Shown here: piece by piece, positions 46,459 through 57,792 of the stretch
Layout: each line of letters begins with the position of its first letter
Position numbering within the stretch: the stretch's first letter is position 1
From: Morella rubra
Lineage: Eukaryota; Streptophyta; Magnoliopsida; Fagales; Myricaceae
DNA length: 64,000 nt
Direction of reading: 5' to 3'
Assembly: GCA_003952965.2 (NCBI GenBank)
Contig: CM025855.1
Location: forward strand, 14,327,833 to 14,391,832
Position numbers and translations under genes: made by a program
The notes under the pieces: model-generated
Databases searched by the model: none
What the model was told of the DNA's origin: nothing
The model's input: only the letters and a program-made list of their open reading frames with translations

Positions 46459-48899
46459 TACTCTCACTCGACGTTACCGACACAGAAACCCCTTCCTTGG
46501 CACACAAATTTAAAGGAGTTTCCAACGGGACCCGTCACAAAGCAATGCTGAATTATCCCCAAGTGTCAGCAAGAGGCAGGGGAACAGACAGTTCTTCCGG
46601 TTCCCTCTCTATTTGGAAAGCAGGAATACAGTACAAGTGCCTACGTATATAAAAATAACTGATGGATATTATTTCGAATAAAATATTTCCCCCTAAAAGG
46701 GATAATCCGGTAGGTAGGTAGTTGCCTTTATTAATTTATAAAATATTGTATGAAAATCTTTATTTGCTTTCTTGTTTGTTGGTGAAAAAAAAAAACTCAA
46801 CCCCACGTGCCAGTGCAACCCTCCTAAACTATACAGTTCAATTAGCTTTACTTAGGTAGTGTTCGAATGTGAAAATTTTAAGAAATGAAAATTTGAAATA
46901 TTGAATTGATGAAAAAGTGAAAAGAGAGATTTTGAAATAATTATTGAATATTTATTTTTGATTTAATTTAATGAGAATATAATATTAGAAATTATTTTAT
47001 TATTTAATTAATAGTATTAGAAATGGGAGTGGGATAGTCATCATCTTATTTAAAAAGTCCTAAGAAATTATTTCCATATAAAGAAATTAGAATTTAATCC
47101 TTTAGGATAGTAAACTTTGAACCCTCTTGAACTCTTAAAACAATTAACTCATTAGAATTATTCTAAAACTCTTACTTTCCTGATTATTTTCTTTTAAATA
47201 GGATTATTTTGTTATCTGGATGAATGCCGCATGCAATTAATGCATGGGCAGCATGCGTATTTCAGAAATACATTTTCGAACCCAATCTCAATGATCAGAT
47301 TCTAGTAAATTGTGTGAAAGTAATAGTTCCGATTTTTATTTTTTTAATATTATCATCCACTTTGTGGTACAAAATAATTATTCATCTAGGTTTTTTTTTT
47401 TTTGGAAAATATGATTAGCCGATAGGCCGATACATTTAATGAAGCACCGTGGCCGACCATAGAGCCCATACCCCCACCGAGTACCGAGCTTCCTCTACGG
47501 GCTCTACCTCTATCTCATCCGTAGACACTGATCCCCACACGGAAACCACTGGCGTTGGAAGCTCCCACTTTAATTCCCCATCTTCGATAATTACTGCTTC
47601 CGACATCCAACACAGGAAAAGCACGGCAGTTGCTAAAGTATTTAAAGACTTTAGTTTTGTCGGATTGATGTATGCAGTCTCTTGTCTAAATTATAAGATT
47701 TAATTTAAAAAATTATATACATAATAATAAATAGACTTCACATTATTTATTGTTATTTATGTTAAAATTTCACATAACATAAAATTTATAATAAAATTTA
47801 TTTATTATATTTATCTTTCTTTAAATTATATAATAACAGAAAATTATCAGAAAATTTTGATCCAGTTTGATCGGATATCTTTGAACCATTCGTTTCAGTA
47901 GTATTTGAGCCTTTGGACCCAGATTTAATTATTGGATCTTTGGATTATAATTTGGTCTTTGATCTTTGGATTTGATTAATTTGTCTGGTATTTGGGATCC
48001 GACTTTGTTATCTGGGCCTTGAGTCCACTTTGCCATCGTTAAAGGCCCTTGAGCCCCATTGTCTTGTACCTGCCCCAATATGGTTTTCCTTTTCAATCCG
48101 TCAGTTGTAAACTTTATCGAGTATCAATCAGTCTCTTATTGCCTAAGAAAAAAACAAAAAAGTCAGTCTTCCATTTCTTTTCTAATGAAAACACAAATAT
48201 ATGTCTCAATTATAAAATTACTAAACTATATTATTCGCTCGTTTATATTGAAGGTTTCGTTATGCTGCCTGTCGATTCTTGGATTCAATAAGAAAATTTG
48301 ATATATATAACGAATCTTAAGTGGATGTACTTTAACATTTGAAGAAATAATGAGATTAATGTCAGCTCAAAATTCTAAACTAGTAAATCTTTCACATTAA
48401 ATAATGAGATCAATGTCAGGACGGAAAATTATTTTTCTAAAAATTTTAATGATTTGAGATAAAGAGTTAGAAAGTAAAAGAGTGAAGACTCAAATTCAAG
48501 ACTAATACTATATGAATAAAGTGTCGGTTAATAGAAAAATATATTTTATTTCTTATATTATATTTTTTAAGATTTCGGTTAAAATATAAAAAAATAAACG
48601 AAGGACTATACTCTCTTGGTTCTCATCTCATCTTTCTTTGCCAACCACACAAATCTTTCGTTATTTTGAGGCGCACCGTGGAGCAATCCGCCAAAAACTA
48701 AAAGTTAGAAGAATCAAAGCCTATTATCCACCTCATCTTAACGGACATTCATATTTTCAAAATCCAAGCTGCAAGCAGATAACAGGAAGAGAAATATATC
48801 TTCACCATCCGAGCTGTCAGGATTTCAGGACCCACTCTCAGAAAGAATACTCACTCATAGTCTCATACCAACAATGGAGCATGTGGAGGAAGAGGATGC
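46459..48899. other. Intergenic between TLC gene and CAO
   Basis: No gene is supported. An AT-rich MITE-like block lies at about 46858-46990 (starts AGTGTTCGAATGTGAAAATT). A GC-richer island at 47430-47640 has open frames on both strands but no recognisable family. The rest is AT-rich. Confidence 0.4.
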
Positions 48900-48935
48900 C
48901 ACGTGTGCGACAGAAGAGTCACGCTTGTCCACGTG
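48900..48935. promoter_or_regulatory. Paired G-boxes upstream of CAO
   Basis: CACGTG occurs at 48900-48905 and 48930-48935, exactly 30 bp apart and about 185-220 bp upstream of the CAO start codon. G-boxes are bound by PIF-type bHLH and HY5-type bZIP factors and are common in light-regulated chlorophyll genes. Function is inferred. Confidence 0.6.
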
Positions 48936-49120
48936 TTAACCCTTGGAAGGACAACCTAGATCGCGGGAAATACCAACCTCTTATCAACAAATCCCCAAAA
49001 TGATAAAACATAAACAAACAAACAAAATACCCAAAATAAATCTCTCTCACTAATTTCACTTACGTTTCTTTTTCTCTCTCTCTCTCTCTCAGAGGGTCGG
49101 TCAGCTTCACACTCCAAAAC

Positions 49121-52100
49121 ATGACCGCCATAGCTACTGCTTCAGCTCTCTCTCTGCCAATCTCTCTTTGTAGATCATCTAAGCTCAACAACAAGAAGGT
49201 AACAATGTTTCTACGTTTATGTTTGCCAAACTTGTCTGGGTATATAGTGAAAAAGTGGACCAACAACTTGTTAGCTGAATCTTAGCTCAGATTACTAGTT
49301 ACAAGGTGCAATAGATATGATCTTGCATTTGTTTTCTCTGAAGAGATAACATTGGGCACATTTTTCTTTCTAGGAAGAAATGGGCACCTGTTGAATCGTG
49401 AAAAGATTTCAGTTTGTCTGTTCAATTAATTAGTTCGATTGTGCTTTTTTCGGTTGTGCTTTAAGTTCTCATGCCCGAAAAACAATATCATAATAGGTTT
49501 GTCTGCTAATTTTATTTGGGACATGCTAATTTTTGGTTAGTTGTGTGATGTCAGGGTGTCAGAGGAGGATTTAGGGTGTTTGCTGTATTTACGGAGGAAG
49601 GAGGGGTAGAAAAGAAGAGTTCTTGGGAAACGCTCTTTGATGTGGAGGATCCGAGGTCTAAAGTTCCGCAGCGCAAAGGGAAGTTCTTGGATGTGAACCA
49701 AGCCCTGGAAGTGGCTAGATATGATATTCAGTACTGCGATTGGCGGGCTCGACAAGACGTGCTCACAATCATGCTCCTTCATGAAAAGGTTTGCCTCTTC
49801 ATTTCAGTTTTTGTTCGTATCTAATGACTAATTTTGTTTTATTCAGGCAATTCTCATTTTCAGAAAATTGGCTGCAGGTTGTAGACGTTCTAAATCCTCT
49901 AGCCCGTGATTACAAGTCCATAGGCACAGTGAAGAAGGAGCTTGCAGAGTTGCAAGAAGAATTAGCACAAGCTCATAGACAGGTGTTGAAATCATAAGTC
50001 AATACTGTAATAACCAAAACATATGATAACTGTCGTGCTTGACTCGTGTCTGTCGAGATACATGCCATCCATTAGATGCAAATCACTAGATTTCACACTG
50101 CAAGTGATACATATACCCTTTATTTTAGACGATCCAACTGATTGTTAGATCTTGCAGAATACACCTTTTATATACAATACAAACCTTAAATCTAACGATA
50201 TAACTGATCATTCAATAATTACTCTATAGATATAATCTTGTAAGCATTTGAGGCCTGACTCATGAATAACCAACAGGTTCACATATCTGAAGCAAGAGTT
50301 GGCACCGCTTTAGATAAACTAGCATACATGGAAGCATTGGTGAATGATAGGCTTTTACAAGACAGAAATGCAACAGCATCAGACCAAACATCATCCTCCC
50401 CCGGTACTTCTTCAGAATCTCTCAGTGTCAAACAGAGGAGGTCGCCACGTAAAACCTTGAATGTGTCGGGTCCAGTTCAACCTTACCATCCCCGCTTGAT
50501 GAATTTCTGGTATCCTGTTGCTTTCACCGCTGATCTGAAGGATGATACAATGGTGAGCTAGAGCTTCCAAAGTTTGTCATCCATTCTTTATGTATTGATT
50601 TCTTATGAGAGCATTACTGAGGAAAAAATGACAAAGCATCATCTAGACAGGAATCCATGTCTTGATACAGAAGATTTCTCTCTTTAGAAATGCTAAATAA
50701 ATGCACCTTATTGCTTTTCTGTTTCAGATTCCAATTGACTGTTTTGAGGAGCCATGGGTTATCTTTCGTGGAAAAGGTGGGAAACCTGGATGCGTTCAGA
50801 ACACCTGTGCACATAGAGCGTGCCCTCTTCACCTTGGTTCAGTAAATGAGGGTCGCATCCAATGTCCCTACCATGGTTAGTATAATTTAGAAGAAATAAC
50901 TAATGTCTATATGGTTCTTTGTAGGTCTTATATATGTGATAAGAATTTGCATAAATAAAGTGCTGTAAGAATAAGAATTGTAAAAGACTAAATCTTGGAA
51001 ATTGATGATTGGTGAATATCAGGATGGGAATACTCCACTGATGGAAAATGTGAGAAAATGCCATCAACGCGATTAGTTGATGTGAAGATAAAGTCATTGC
51101 CATGTTTTGAGCAGGAGGGGATGATCTGGATTTGGCCTGGCAATGACCCTCCAGTTGCCACCCTTCCTTCTTTACAACCTCCTTCAGGATTCCAAGTCCA
51201 TGCAGAGGTATGCTAATATTCATATCCTACTCGTTACTGGTTATGCAAGAAGCATGTGAATCACACTTACGTGATTTTAAAGAACACAGGTCATCTCATT
51301 TCTTCACCTACTTGCATATGACAGATCATCATGGAACTTCCAGTTGAACATGGGCTACTTCTAGATAATCTTTTAGATCTTGCGCATGCCCCTTTCACTC
51401 ACACTTCCACCTTTGCCAAGGGATGGAGTGTTCCAAGGTTTGTTACCCTCATCACTATAATTTGATGTAATCATTTTTTGCCAATATGATATGTATGGGT
51501 ATGCGGTTGTGTATATACCAATCTGAGGAGAATGGCTCCTGCAATCATATTCAGGATCACCTATTTTAACTCAAGAAGCTGGGAAAGAAAACATGGAGAA
51601 CATACGATATCTTTAGGGATCAGGATAACATACACAAATTCGGTATTTCACTTTTGCTTTACTGAGCATTTAGCATTTACTATGCATATCTGTTCACTTT
51701 AGTGAAGTGAGATACTTTGTTTGTGCTGATGACATAGCCAAAGCATAACACTGCTTGTTTCCCTTTTAGAGGAAGTCTTTATATTTGGGATTGGGGCTCG
51801 CTAAAATTTTCCTTTTGGGTTTATCATAGAGGGTAAAGGGATTGACTTCAATTTAGATATCAAGCTCTGTGTTTGTAACGAAATCAATATGCCTTATTTA
51901 TAACAAATGCCAAAACTAAATGGCCCTGATGTTGACACAGAAAACTTCAATTTGTATCTGCATATTCAATATCAGTCAAAACTCACTGTCACAACTTGTA
52001 TAATTGTAATTTCAGCATGGTGAAATTTCTGACGCCTGCATCTGGCCTCCAAGGATATTGGGACCCTTATCCAATAGATATGGAATTTCGGCCACCTTGT

Positions 52101-52651
52101 ATGGTGCTATCAACCATAGGGATCTCAAAGCCTGGAAAACTGGGAGGACAGAGTACTGACCAGTGTCCGACCCACCTTCACCAACTTCACGTGTGCTTAC
52201 CTTCATCCAGGCAGAAGACAAGGTTATTATACAGAATGTCACTGGATTTTGCCCCCGTGCTCAAGCACATTCCTTTCATGCAATATCTGTGGAGGCATTT
52301 TGCGGAACAGGTAAGAGAGAAATTCACCTTTTTTTAACTGGGAAGAGGGGTTGGGGTTTAAAGACTGATAAAATTTCAGCTTTGTTAGTAAAGCCTTTGT
52401 AGGTACAAATTTTCATTTATTGCCCAGATAATCTTCTCTGAGACTTCTGTCCATACATTCCTGGTGTGTAATTGAAACAGGTCTTGAATGAGGATCTGCG
52501 GCTTGTGGTTGGCCAGCAAGAGCGTATGATCAACGGTGCAAATGTCTGGAATTGGCCGGTAGCTTACGACAAGCTCGGGGTAAGGTATAGGCTATGGAGA
52601 GATGCAGTGGACCGAGGATCTAAGCAACTACCATTCGACAAAACAATGTAG
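49121..52651 (+). CDS. CAO: Chlorophyllide a oxygenase, chloroplastic (534 aa)
   Basis: CAO makes chlorophyll b by two oxygenations of the C7 methyl group of chlorophyllide a in the plastid. Nine exons join in phase: 49121-49198, 49555-49788, 49878-49982, 50277-50552, 50728-50875, 51023-51207, 51325-51437, 52016-52310, 52481-52651, total 534 residues, the usual length. Residues 1-30 are a transit peptide. The N-terminal A domain (about 35-180), which controls protein stability, and a Ser-rich linker precede the catalytic domain. The Rieske [2Fe-2S] ligands are C258, H260, C277 and H280 (CAH ... CPYH). The mononuclear iron site is D360, H363 and H368 (DLAHAPFTH). A CT-rich tract lies just before the ATG. 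The final exon is duplicated 2.7 kb downstream. No defect is seen. Confidence 0.97.
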
Positions 52652-53595
52652 AATCTGGGTTGATGACGGCTTTAACTTCTTTTGATGCTCCTTTGGAACT
52701 CAGGTTTAACTGTACTCTCAGTGCAGACAGTTGCAAAACGAGCACTGAACAGCGGATAGTCTTGTGCAGTTTCTCATACCTTCACTCTCTCAAATAAGTC
52801 CCCGTTGCGGAGATTGTTAACTATCTGAGGCAGAGAACAAACGGTCCTTGGAAATTCTTGTAAAAACTACATGGAACGGTACATTAATTTTGTTGTTTCT
52901 GTGTACAGTAGAAGCCATTTTTGTTCCTATTTTCTTGTTCACTCTACCGACGGTTCACCACTCGATGAAGTGATGAAGATTGTTTTCCGGTCTTAAAGAC
53001 CGGTGTGTAATCTCTTACCTTGTACTATGAAAGATTGGCATTTTGATAGTGGATTACTTTGTCCGACTGAGAATTCAAGCTCTCCATTAGTGTGAAGTAC
53101 GAATTTTCAATCAAGTTCTGTGAAAGGAGATGCAAGGAATAATGCACCAATTCACTGTTTCTTGAACTCAAAGCAATTGACGATGATAAAAGATTGGTCA
53201 AACGCACCTTCAAGCAGCAACTAATCGAACCCCACTTCCATGCTACAAATATATGACGCAAAGGAAATGGATTTGATAGTCAGGACGTAATATCTGACCC
53301 TGCAGAATCATATGATCTTCAAAATTCAATTTCTTTTAGTTGCAGCTGAGATTGAGCTTTTGTTAGTTGGGTTACTGAGAAGCATAAGAAATCTGCATCG
53401 CAAATTATCTCTGCAGATCAAATTTTATGTCTTGATTTGAATTGATCCCATTATCATTGAAGAACTGACAAAATCATGAACAAAAAGATATCATGGAACG
53501 AAATTTTATTAAATTTGGAAAAGATCTTATATACTACAATTGCATTTTACAAAATTACAACCCACACCAAAACCCTGAACCCTCCTCTGACAAGC

Positions 53596-53928
53596 TCACA
53601 GAGCAGAGCCACAAAATGGGCAGAAGCTGAACTCGGGCTCCACAGGGCGGTCACAGAACCGGCACCTCAAGAAGTCGGGGACGGCCGACTCGGTAGAAGG
53701 TGGCGGCGGCGGCAGAGAGTAGGACCGAGGGAAGAAGAGGTTGCAATTTTTGCAGTACATAACAGGCTCTTTCCCTGGCCACCGCCATACCGGAATGAAG
53801 AACAGCTTCAGAACCTTTTCGTACTCCACCAGATCGGCCGGCGAGCGGCACGATATGCACCTGCCCGCACCATATTTCAGCACCTGCCGGACTTGTTGCT
53901 CTACTCCTCCCACAAAGAAGAAGAACAT
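53596..53928 (-). CDS. Small zinc-ribbon protein (110 aa), copy 1
   Basis: The frame from ATG 53928 gives MFFFFVGGVEQQVRQVLKYG, a start typical of a small eukaryotic zinc-ribbon family; the frame is open upstream but the Met at 53928 fits better. The protein holds four CXXC pairs: CISC, CKNC, CRFC and CPFC (the last in the C-terminal FCPFCGSAL), enough for two zinc sites. Pro-rich LPPPPPS separates the halves. I recognise it as an uncharacterised plant zinc-ribbon protein of unknown role. It lies tail to tail with CAO and has an identical second copy at 56289-56621. No intron is needed. Confidence 0.78.
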   Translation of the reverse strand: MFFFFVGGVEQQVRQVLKYGAGRCISCRSPADLVEYEKVLKLFFIPVWRWPGKEPVMYCKNCNLFFPRSYSLPPPPPSTESAVPDFLRCRFCDRPVEPEFSFCPFCGSAL

Positions 53929-54160
53929 TTCCTTTCCTTCCTTCTCGCTCTGGACGGTTCCGGTTTTATTGCAGTCGCTCTTCCTGGAGGTTTCGGGCCT
54001 TTTCTGCAAACTTGCGCAGTGGGTTATTCTGGAACATCGATTATTTTTTTTCTTTCGAATTTCAGTAATTTGTTCTCGCAGGCAGTGTTTGCTAACTAAA
54101 GCATTAAATATATGGTATGTGTTTGTTTGTTAATATTTAGTGAATTTAAATTATTAAAAT

Positions 54161-54968
54161 TTGTAAAAGTAGTTATATTATACGTTAGTTAAAATTTTAA
54201 AATGTGTTTTTGATAGATATCAAATGCCACTGTAATCGATCGGTTGCACTCCTACCCTTTTGAAAGAGCCTAAATTACCAACAAAGTGACAGCTATTGAT
54301 ACGATTAAAGGTGATGGAAATTTAAAAAACGAAAATAATTAATAAATAAAAAGAAGAACAAGACAACGTTTGCCTATGGCACTAAATTATAAATAATTTA
54401 CATCATTCCTAAGAAGGAATGGAGGGTACTAAATTTTTTGCAATTTACAAAATCTAATTGTAACGCGCGAGGCAGAGTGTGAACTCATAAGTAGTTTGAA
54501 GATCAATGTGTGGGAGTTAATAGTTTGGAACTTATAAAGTCTAATTGTAACAGGAGATGCAGAGTTGTAAAAGTAGTTATATTATACGTTAGTTAAAATT
54601 TTAAAATGTGTTTTTGATAGATATCAAATGCCACTGTAATCGATCGGTTGCACTCCTACCCTTTTGAAAGAGCCTAAATTACCAACAAAGTGACAGCTAT
54701 TGATACGATTAAAGGTGATGGAAATTTAAAAAACGAAAATAATTAATAAATAAAAAGAAGAACAAGACAACGTTTGCCTATGGCACTAAATTATAAATAA
54801 TTTACATCATTCCTAAGAAGGAATGGAGGGTACTAAATTTTTTGCAATTTACAAAATCTAATTGTAACGCGCGAGGCAGAGTGTGAACTCATAAGTAGTT
54901 TGAAGATCAATGTGTGGGAGTTAATAGTTTGGAACTTATAAAGTCTAATTGTAACAGGAGATGCAGAG
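54161..54968 (+). repeat. 404-bp exact tandem repeat
   Basis: The copies at 54161-54564 and 54565-54968 appear identical. A third, diverged copy lies at about 56860-57265 in duplication unit 2, with many small indels in its first 150 bases and near identity after that. The repeat is noncoding. Confidence 0.93.
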
Positions 54969-54995
54969 TGAGTATGAACTTCATTAGTAGTTTTC

Positions 54996-55102
54996 AGGGT
55001 ATGGAAATTTCCAGCAAAATAAACACTCTAAAATTTTTAACTTTTATAACATAACACACTTCACACTTTCACAAACCCCAATAAAGTAAAAATTCCCAAT
55101 AT
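54996..55102 (-). mobile_element. hAT-like MITE, truncated by the duplication
   Basis: This matches the first 100 bp of the MITE at 57283-57428 and then stops abruptly in an AATATTT stretch, where CAO intron 8 sequence (unit 2) begins. The break marks the duplication junction. Confidence 0.85.
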
Positions 55103-55173
55103 TTTTCATTTATTGCCCAGATAATCTTCTCTGAGACTTCTGTCCATACATTCCTGGTGTGTAATTGAAACAG

Positions 55174-55344
55174 GTCTTGAATGAGGATCTGCGGCTTGTG
55201 GTTGGCCAGCAAGAGCGTATGATCAACGGTGCAAATGTCTGGAATTGGCCGGTAGCTTACGACAAGCTCGGGGTAAGGTATAGGCTATGGAGAGATGCAG
55301 TGGACCGAGGATCTAAGCAACTACCATTCGACAAAACAATGTAG
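55174..55344 (+). pseudogene. Duplicate of CAO exon 9
   Basis: The terminal exon of CAO, with its acceptor AG and stop codon, is repeated here without visible change. It lacks all upstream exons, so it is a gene fragment. It could act as an alternative last exon if CAO transcripts ran past the first stop region, but would encode the same residues. Confidence 0.92.
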
Positions 55345-56288
55345 AATCTGGGTTGATGACGGCTTTAACTTCTTTTGATGCTCCTTTGGAACTCAGGTTT
55401 AACTGTACTCTCAGTGCAGACAGTTGCAAAACGAGCACTGAACAGCGGATAGTCTTGTGCAGTTTCTCATACCTTCACTCTCTCAAATAAGTCCCCGTTG
55501 CGGAGATTGTTAACTATCTGAGGCAGAGAACAAACGGTCCTTGGAAATTCTTGTAAAAACTACATGGAACGGTACATTAATTTTGTTGTTTCTGTGTACA
55601 GTAGAAGCCATTTTTGTTCCTATTTTCTTGTTCACTCTACCGACGGTTCACCACTCGATGAAGTGATGAAGATTGTTTTCCGGTCTTAAAGACCGGTGTG
55701 TAATCTCTTACCTTGTACTATGAAAGATTGGCATTTTGATAGTGGATTACTTTGTCCGACTGAGAATTCAAGCTCTCCATTAGTGTGAAGTACGAATTTT
55801 CAATCAAGTTCTGTGAAAGGAGATGCAAGGAATAATGCACCAATTCACTGTTTCTTGAACTCAAAGCAATTGACGATGATAAAAGATTGGTCAAACGCAC
55901 CTTCAAGCAGCAACTAATCGAACCCCACTTCCATGCTACAAATATATGACGCAAAGGAAATGGATTTGATAGTCAGGACGTAATATCTGACCCTGCAGAA
56001 TCATATGATCTTCAAAATTCAATTTCTTTTAGTTGCAGCTGAGATTGAGCTTTTGTTAGTTGGGTTACTGAGAAGCATAAGAAATCTGCATCGCAAATTA
56101 TCTCTGCAGATCAAATTTTATGTCTTGATTTGAATTGATCCCATTATCATTGAAGAACTGACAAAATCATGAACAAAAAGATATCATGGAACGAAATTTT
56201 ATTAAATTTGGAAAAGATCTTATATACTACAATTGCATTTTACAAAATTACAACCCACACCAAAACCCTGAACCCTCCTCTGACAAGC

Positions 56289-56621
56289 TCACAGAGCAGA
56301 GCCACAAAATGGGCAGAAGCTGAACTCGGGCTCCACAGGGCGGTCACAGAACCGGCACCTCAAGAAGTCGGGGACGGCCGACTCGGTAGAAGGTGGCGGC
56401 GGCGGCAGAGAGTAGGACCGAGGGAAGAAGAGGTTGCAATTTTTGCAGTACATAACAGGCTCTTTCCCTGGCCACCGCCATACCGGAATGAAGAACAGCT
56501 TCAGAACCTTTTCGTACTCCACCAGATCGGCCGGCGAGCGGCACGATATGCACCTGCCCGCACCATATTTCAGCACCTGCCGGACTTGTTGCTCTACTCC
56601 TCCCACAAAGAAGAAGAACAT
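56289..56621 (-). CDS. Small zinc-ribbon protein (110 aa), copy 2
   Basis: The reading frame is identical in protein sequence to the copy at 53596-53928, with the same four CXXC pairs and the same start. Its upstream flank differs from copy 1 by small indels beginning about 110 bp before the ATG, so promoter strength could differ. If the duplication is real, both copies should be functional. Confidence 0.75.
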   Translation of the reverse strand: MFFFFVGGVEQQVRQVLKYGAGRCISCRSPADLVEYEKVLKLFFIPVWRWPGKEPVMYCKNCNLFFPRSYSLPPPPPSTESAVPDFLRCRFCDRPVEPEFSFCPFCGSAL

Positions 56622-57282
56622 TTCCTTTCCTTCCTTCTCGCTCTGGACGGTTCCGGTTTTATTGCAGTCGCTCTTCCTGGAGGTTTCGGGCCTTTTCTGC
56701 AAACTTGCGCAGTGGGTTATTCTGGAACATCGATTATTTTCCTTTTCTTTTCGAATTTCAGTATTTGTTCTCGCAGCAGTGTTTGCTAAACTAAAGCATT
56801 AATATAGGTAGTTTTTGTTTGTTAAAATTTTAGTGAATATTAAAATTTATTAAAATTTGTAAAAAGTAGTGTATATGATACGTTGATGTTCGAAAATTTT
56901 AAAATGTGTTTTTGATAGATATCAAATGCCACTGTGAGATCGGTTGCAACCCTTTTGAAGAGCCGCTAAGATTACCAACAACAGTGACAGCTATTGATTA
57001 AAGGTGATGGAAATTTTAAAAAACGAAAAATAATTAATAAATAAAAAAGAAGAACAAGACAACGTTTGCCTATGGCACTAAATTATAAATAATTTACATC
57101 ATTCCTAAGAAGGAATGGAGGGTACTAAATTTTTTGCAATTTACAAAATCTAATTGTAACGCGCGAGGCAGAGTGTGAACTCATAAGTAGTTTGAAGATC
57201 AATGTGTGGGAGTTAATAGTTTGGAACTTATAAAGTCTAATTGTAACAGGAGATGCAGAGTGAGTATGAACTCATTAGTAGT

Positions 57283-57428
57283 TTAGGGCATGAAAATTTC
57301 CAGCAAAATAAACACTCTAAAATTTTTAACTTTTACACATACACACTTACTTTCACAAACCCCAATAAAGTAAAAATTCCCAATATTTCGAAAATATTCC
57401 CGAAATTTTGGCAAACAAACACCTCCAA
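57283..57428 (-). mobile_element. hAT-like MITE, copy B
   Basis: The reverse complement starts GGAGGTGTTTGTTTGCC and follows copy A (25425-25600) for about 140 bases. The far terminus seen in copy A is missing, so it is truncated. Its partner fragment sits at the junction of the tandem duplication. Confidence 0.65.
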
Positions 57429-57792
57429 TGTGTTGGGTTGGAACGTAAATTATAAAATGAAGCAAAATGTAATTTTTCCTTACTATTTTAGTCTGGAATT
57501 GCCGCTGTGCATATGATCTAGAAACTCAACGCAGAGGAGGCTACTCATGTTCTTGCATTAGACTGTATATGAGATGGATACAATTCCAGGGAGTAGCTCG
57601 TGGATAAAAGCTTAGCTCATTAGTTTCAATCTGACAGGGTTTTTAGACCCGGATCAAGGTTTTACATAGGTCACACAATAGAAGTACTCTTGACAAGTGA
57701 AATTACAAGTTCCCGACATGGTCATATATGCAGGAGTATACACAAGAATCTGTCATTTTCTCGGTACCTGAAGACAAATCCCCATTGTTAAC

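Larger units (their letters stand above)
52410..55102 (+). repeat. Tandem duplication, unit 1 (2,693 bp)
   Basis: From 52410, within CAO intron 8, the sequence is repeated at a constant offset of 2,693 bp from 55103 on. About 1.6 kb (52410-54030) is effectively identical in both units. The unit contains CAO exon 9, its 3' flank, a complete zinc-ribbon gene, a 404-bp internal tandem repeat and part of a MITE. Confidence 0.93.
55103..57265 (+). repeat. Tandem duplication, unit 2
   Basis: The copy of 52410 onward begins at 55103. Identity is near perfect to about 56733, then small indels cluster at 56734-57010, and identity returns to 57265. It contains only one copy of the 404-bp repeat, against two in unit 1. 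Confidence 0.92.

Noticed and set aside
47430-47640. GC-richer island with frames on both strands
   Set aside because: Looks protein-like in composition but I recognise no family and see no exon borders; possibly a gene relic.
48638-49003. 121-codon frame upstream of CAO
   Set aside because: Overlaps the likely CAO promoter and G-boxes; no domain recognised.
53476-54099. 207-codon plus-strand frame, repeated at 56169
   Set aside because: It is the antisense of the zinc-ribbon gene; its residues show no family features.
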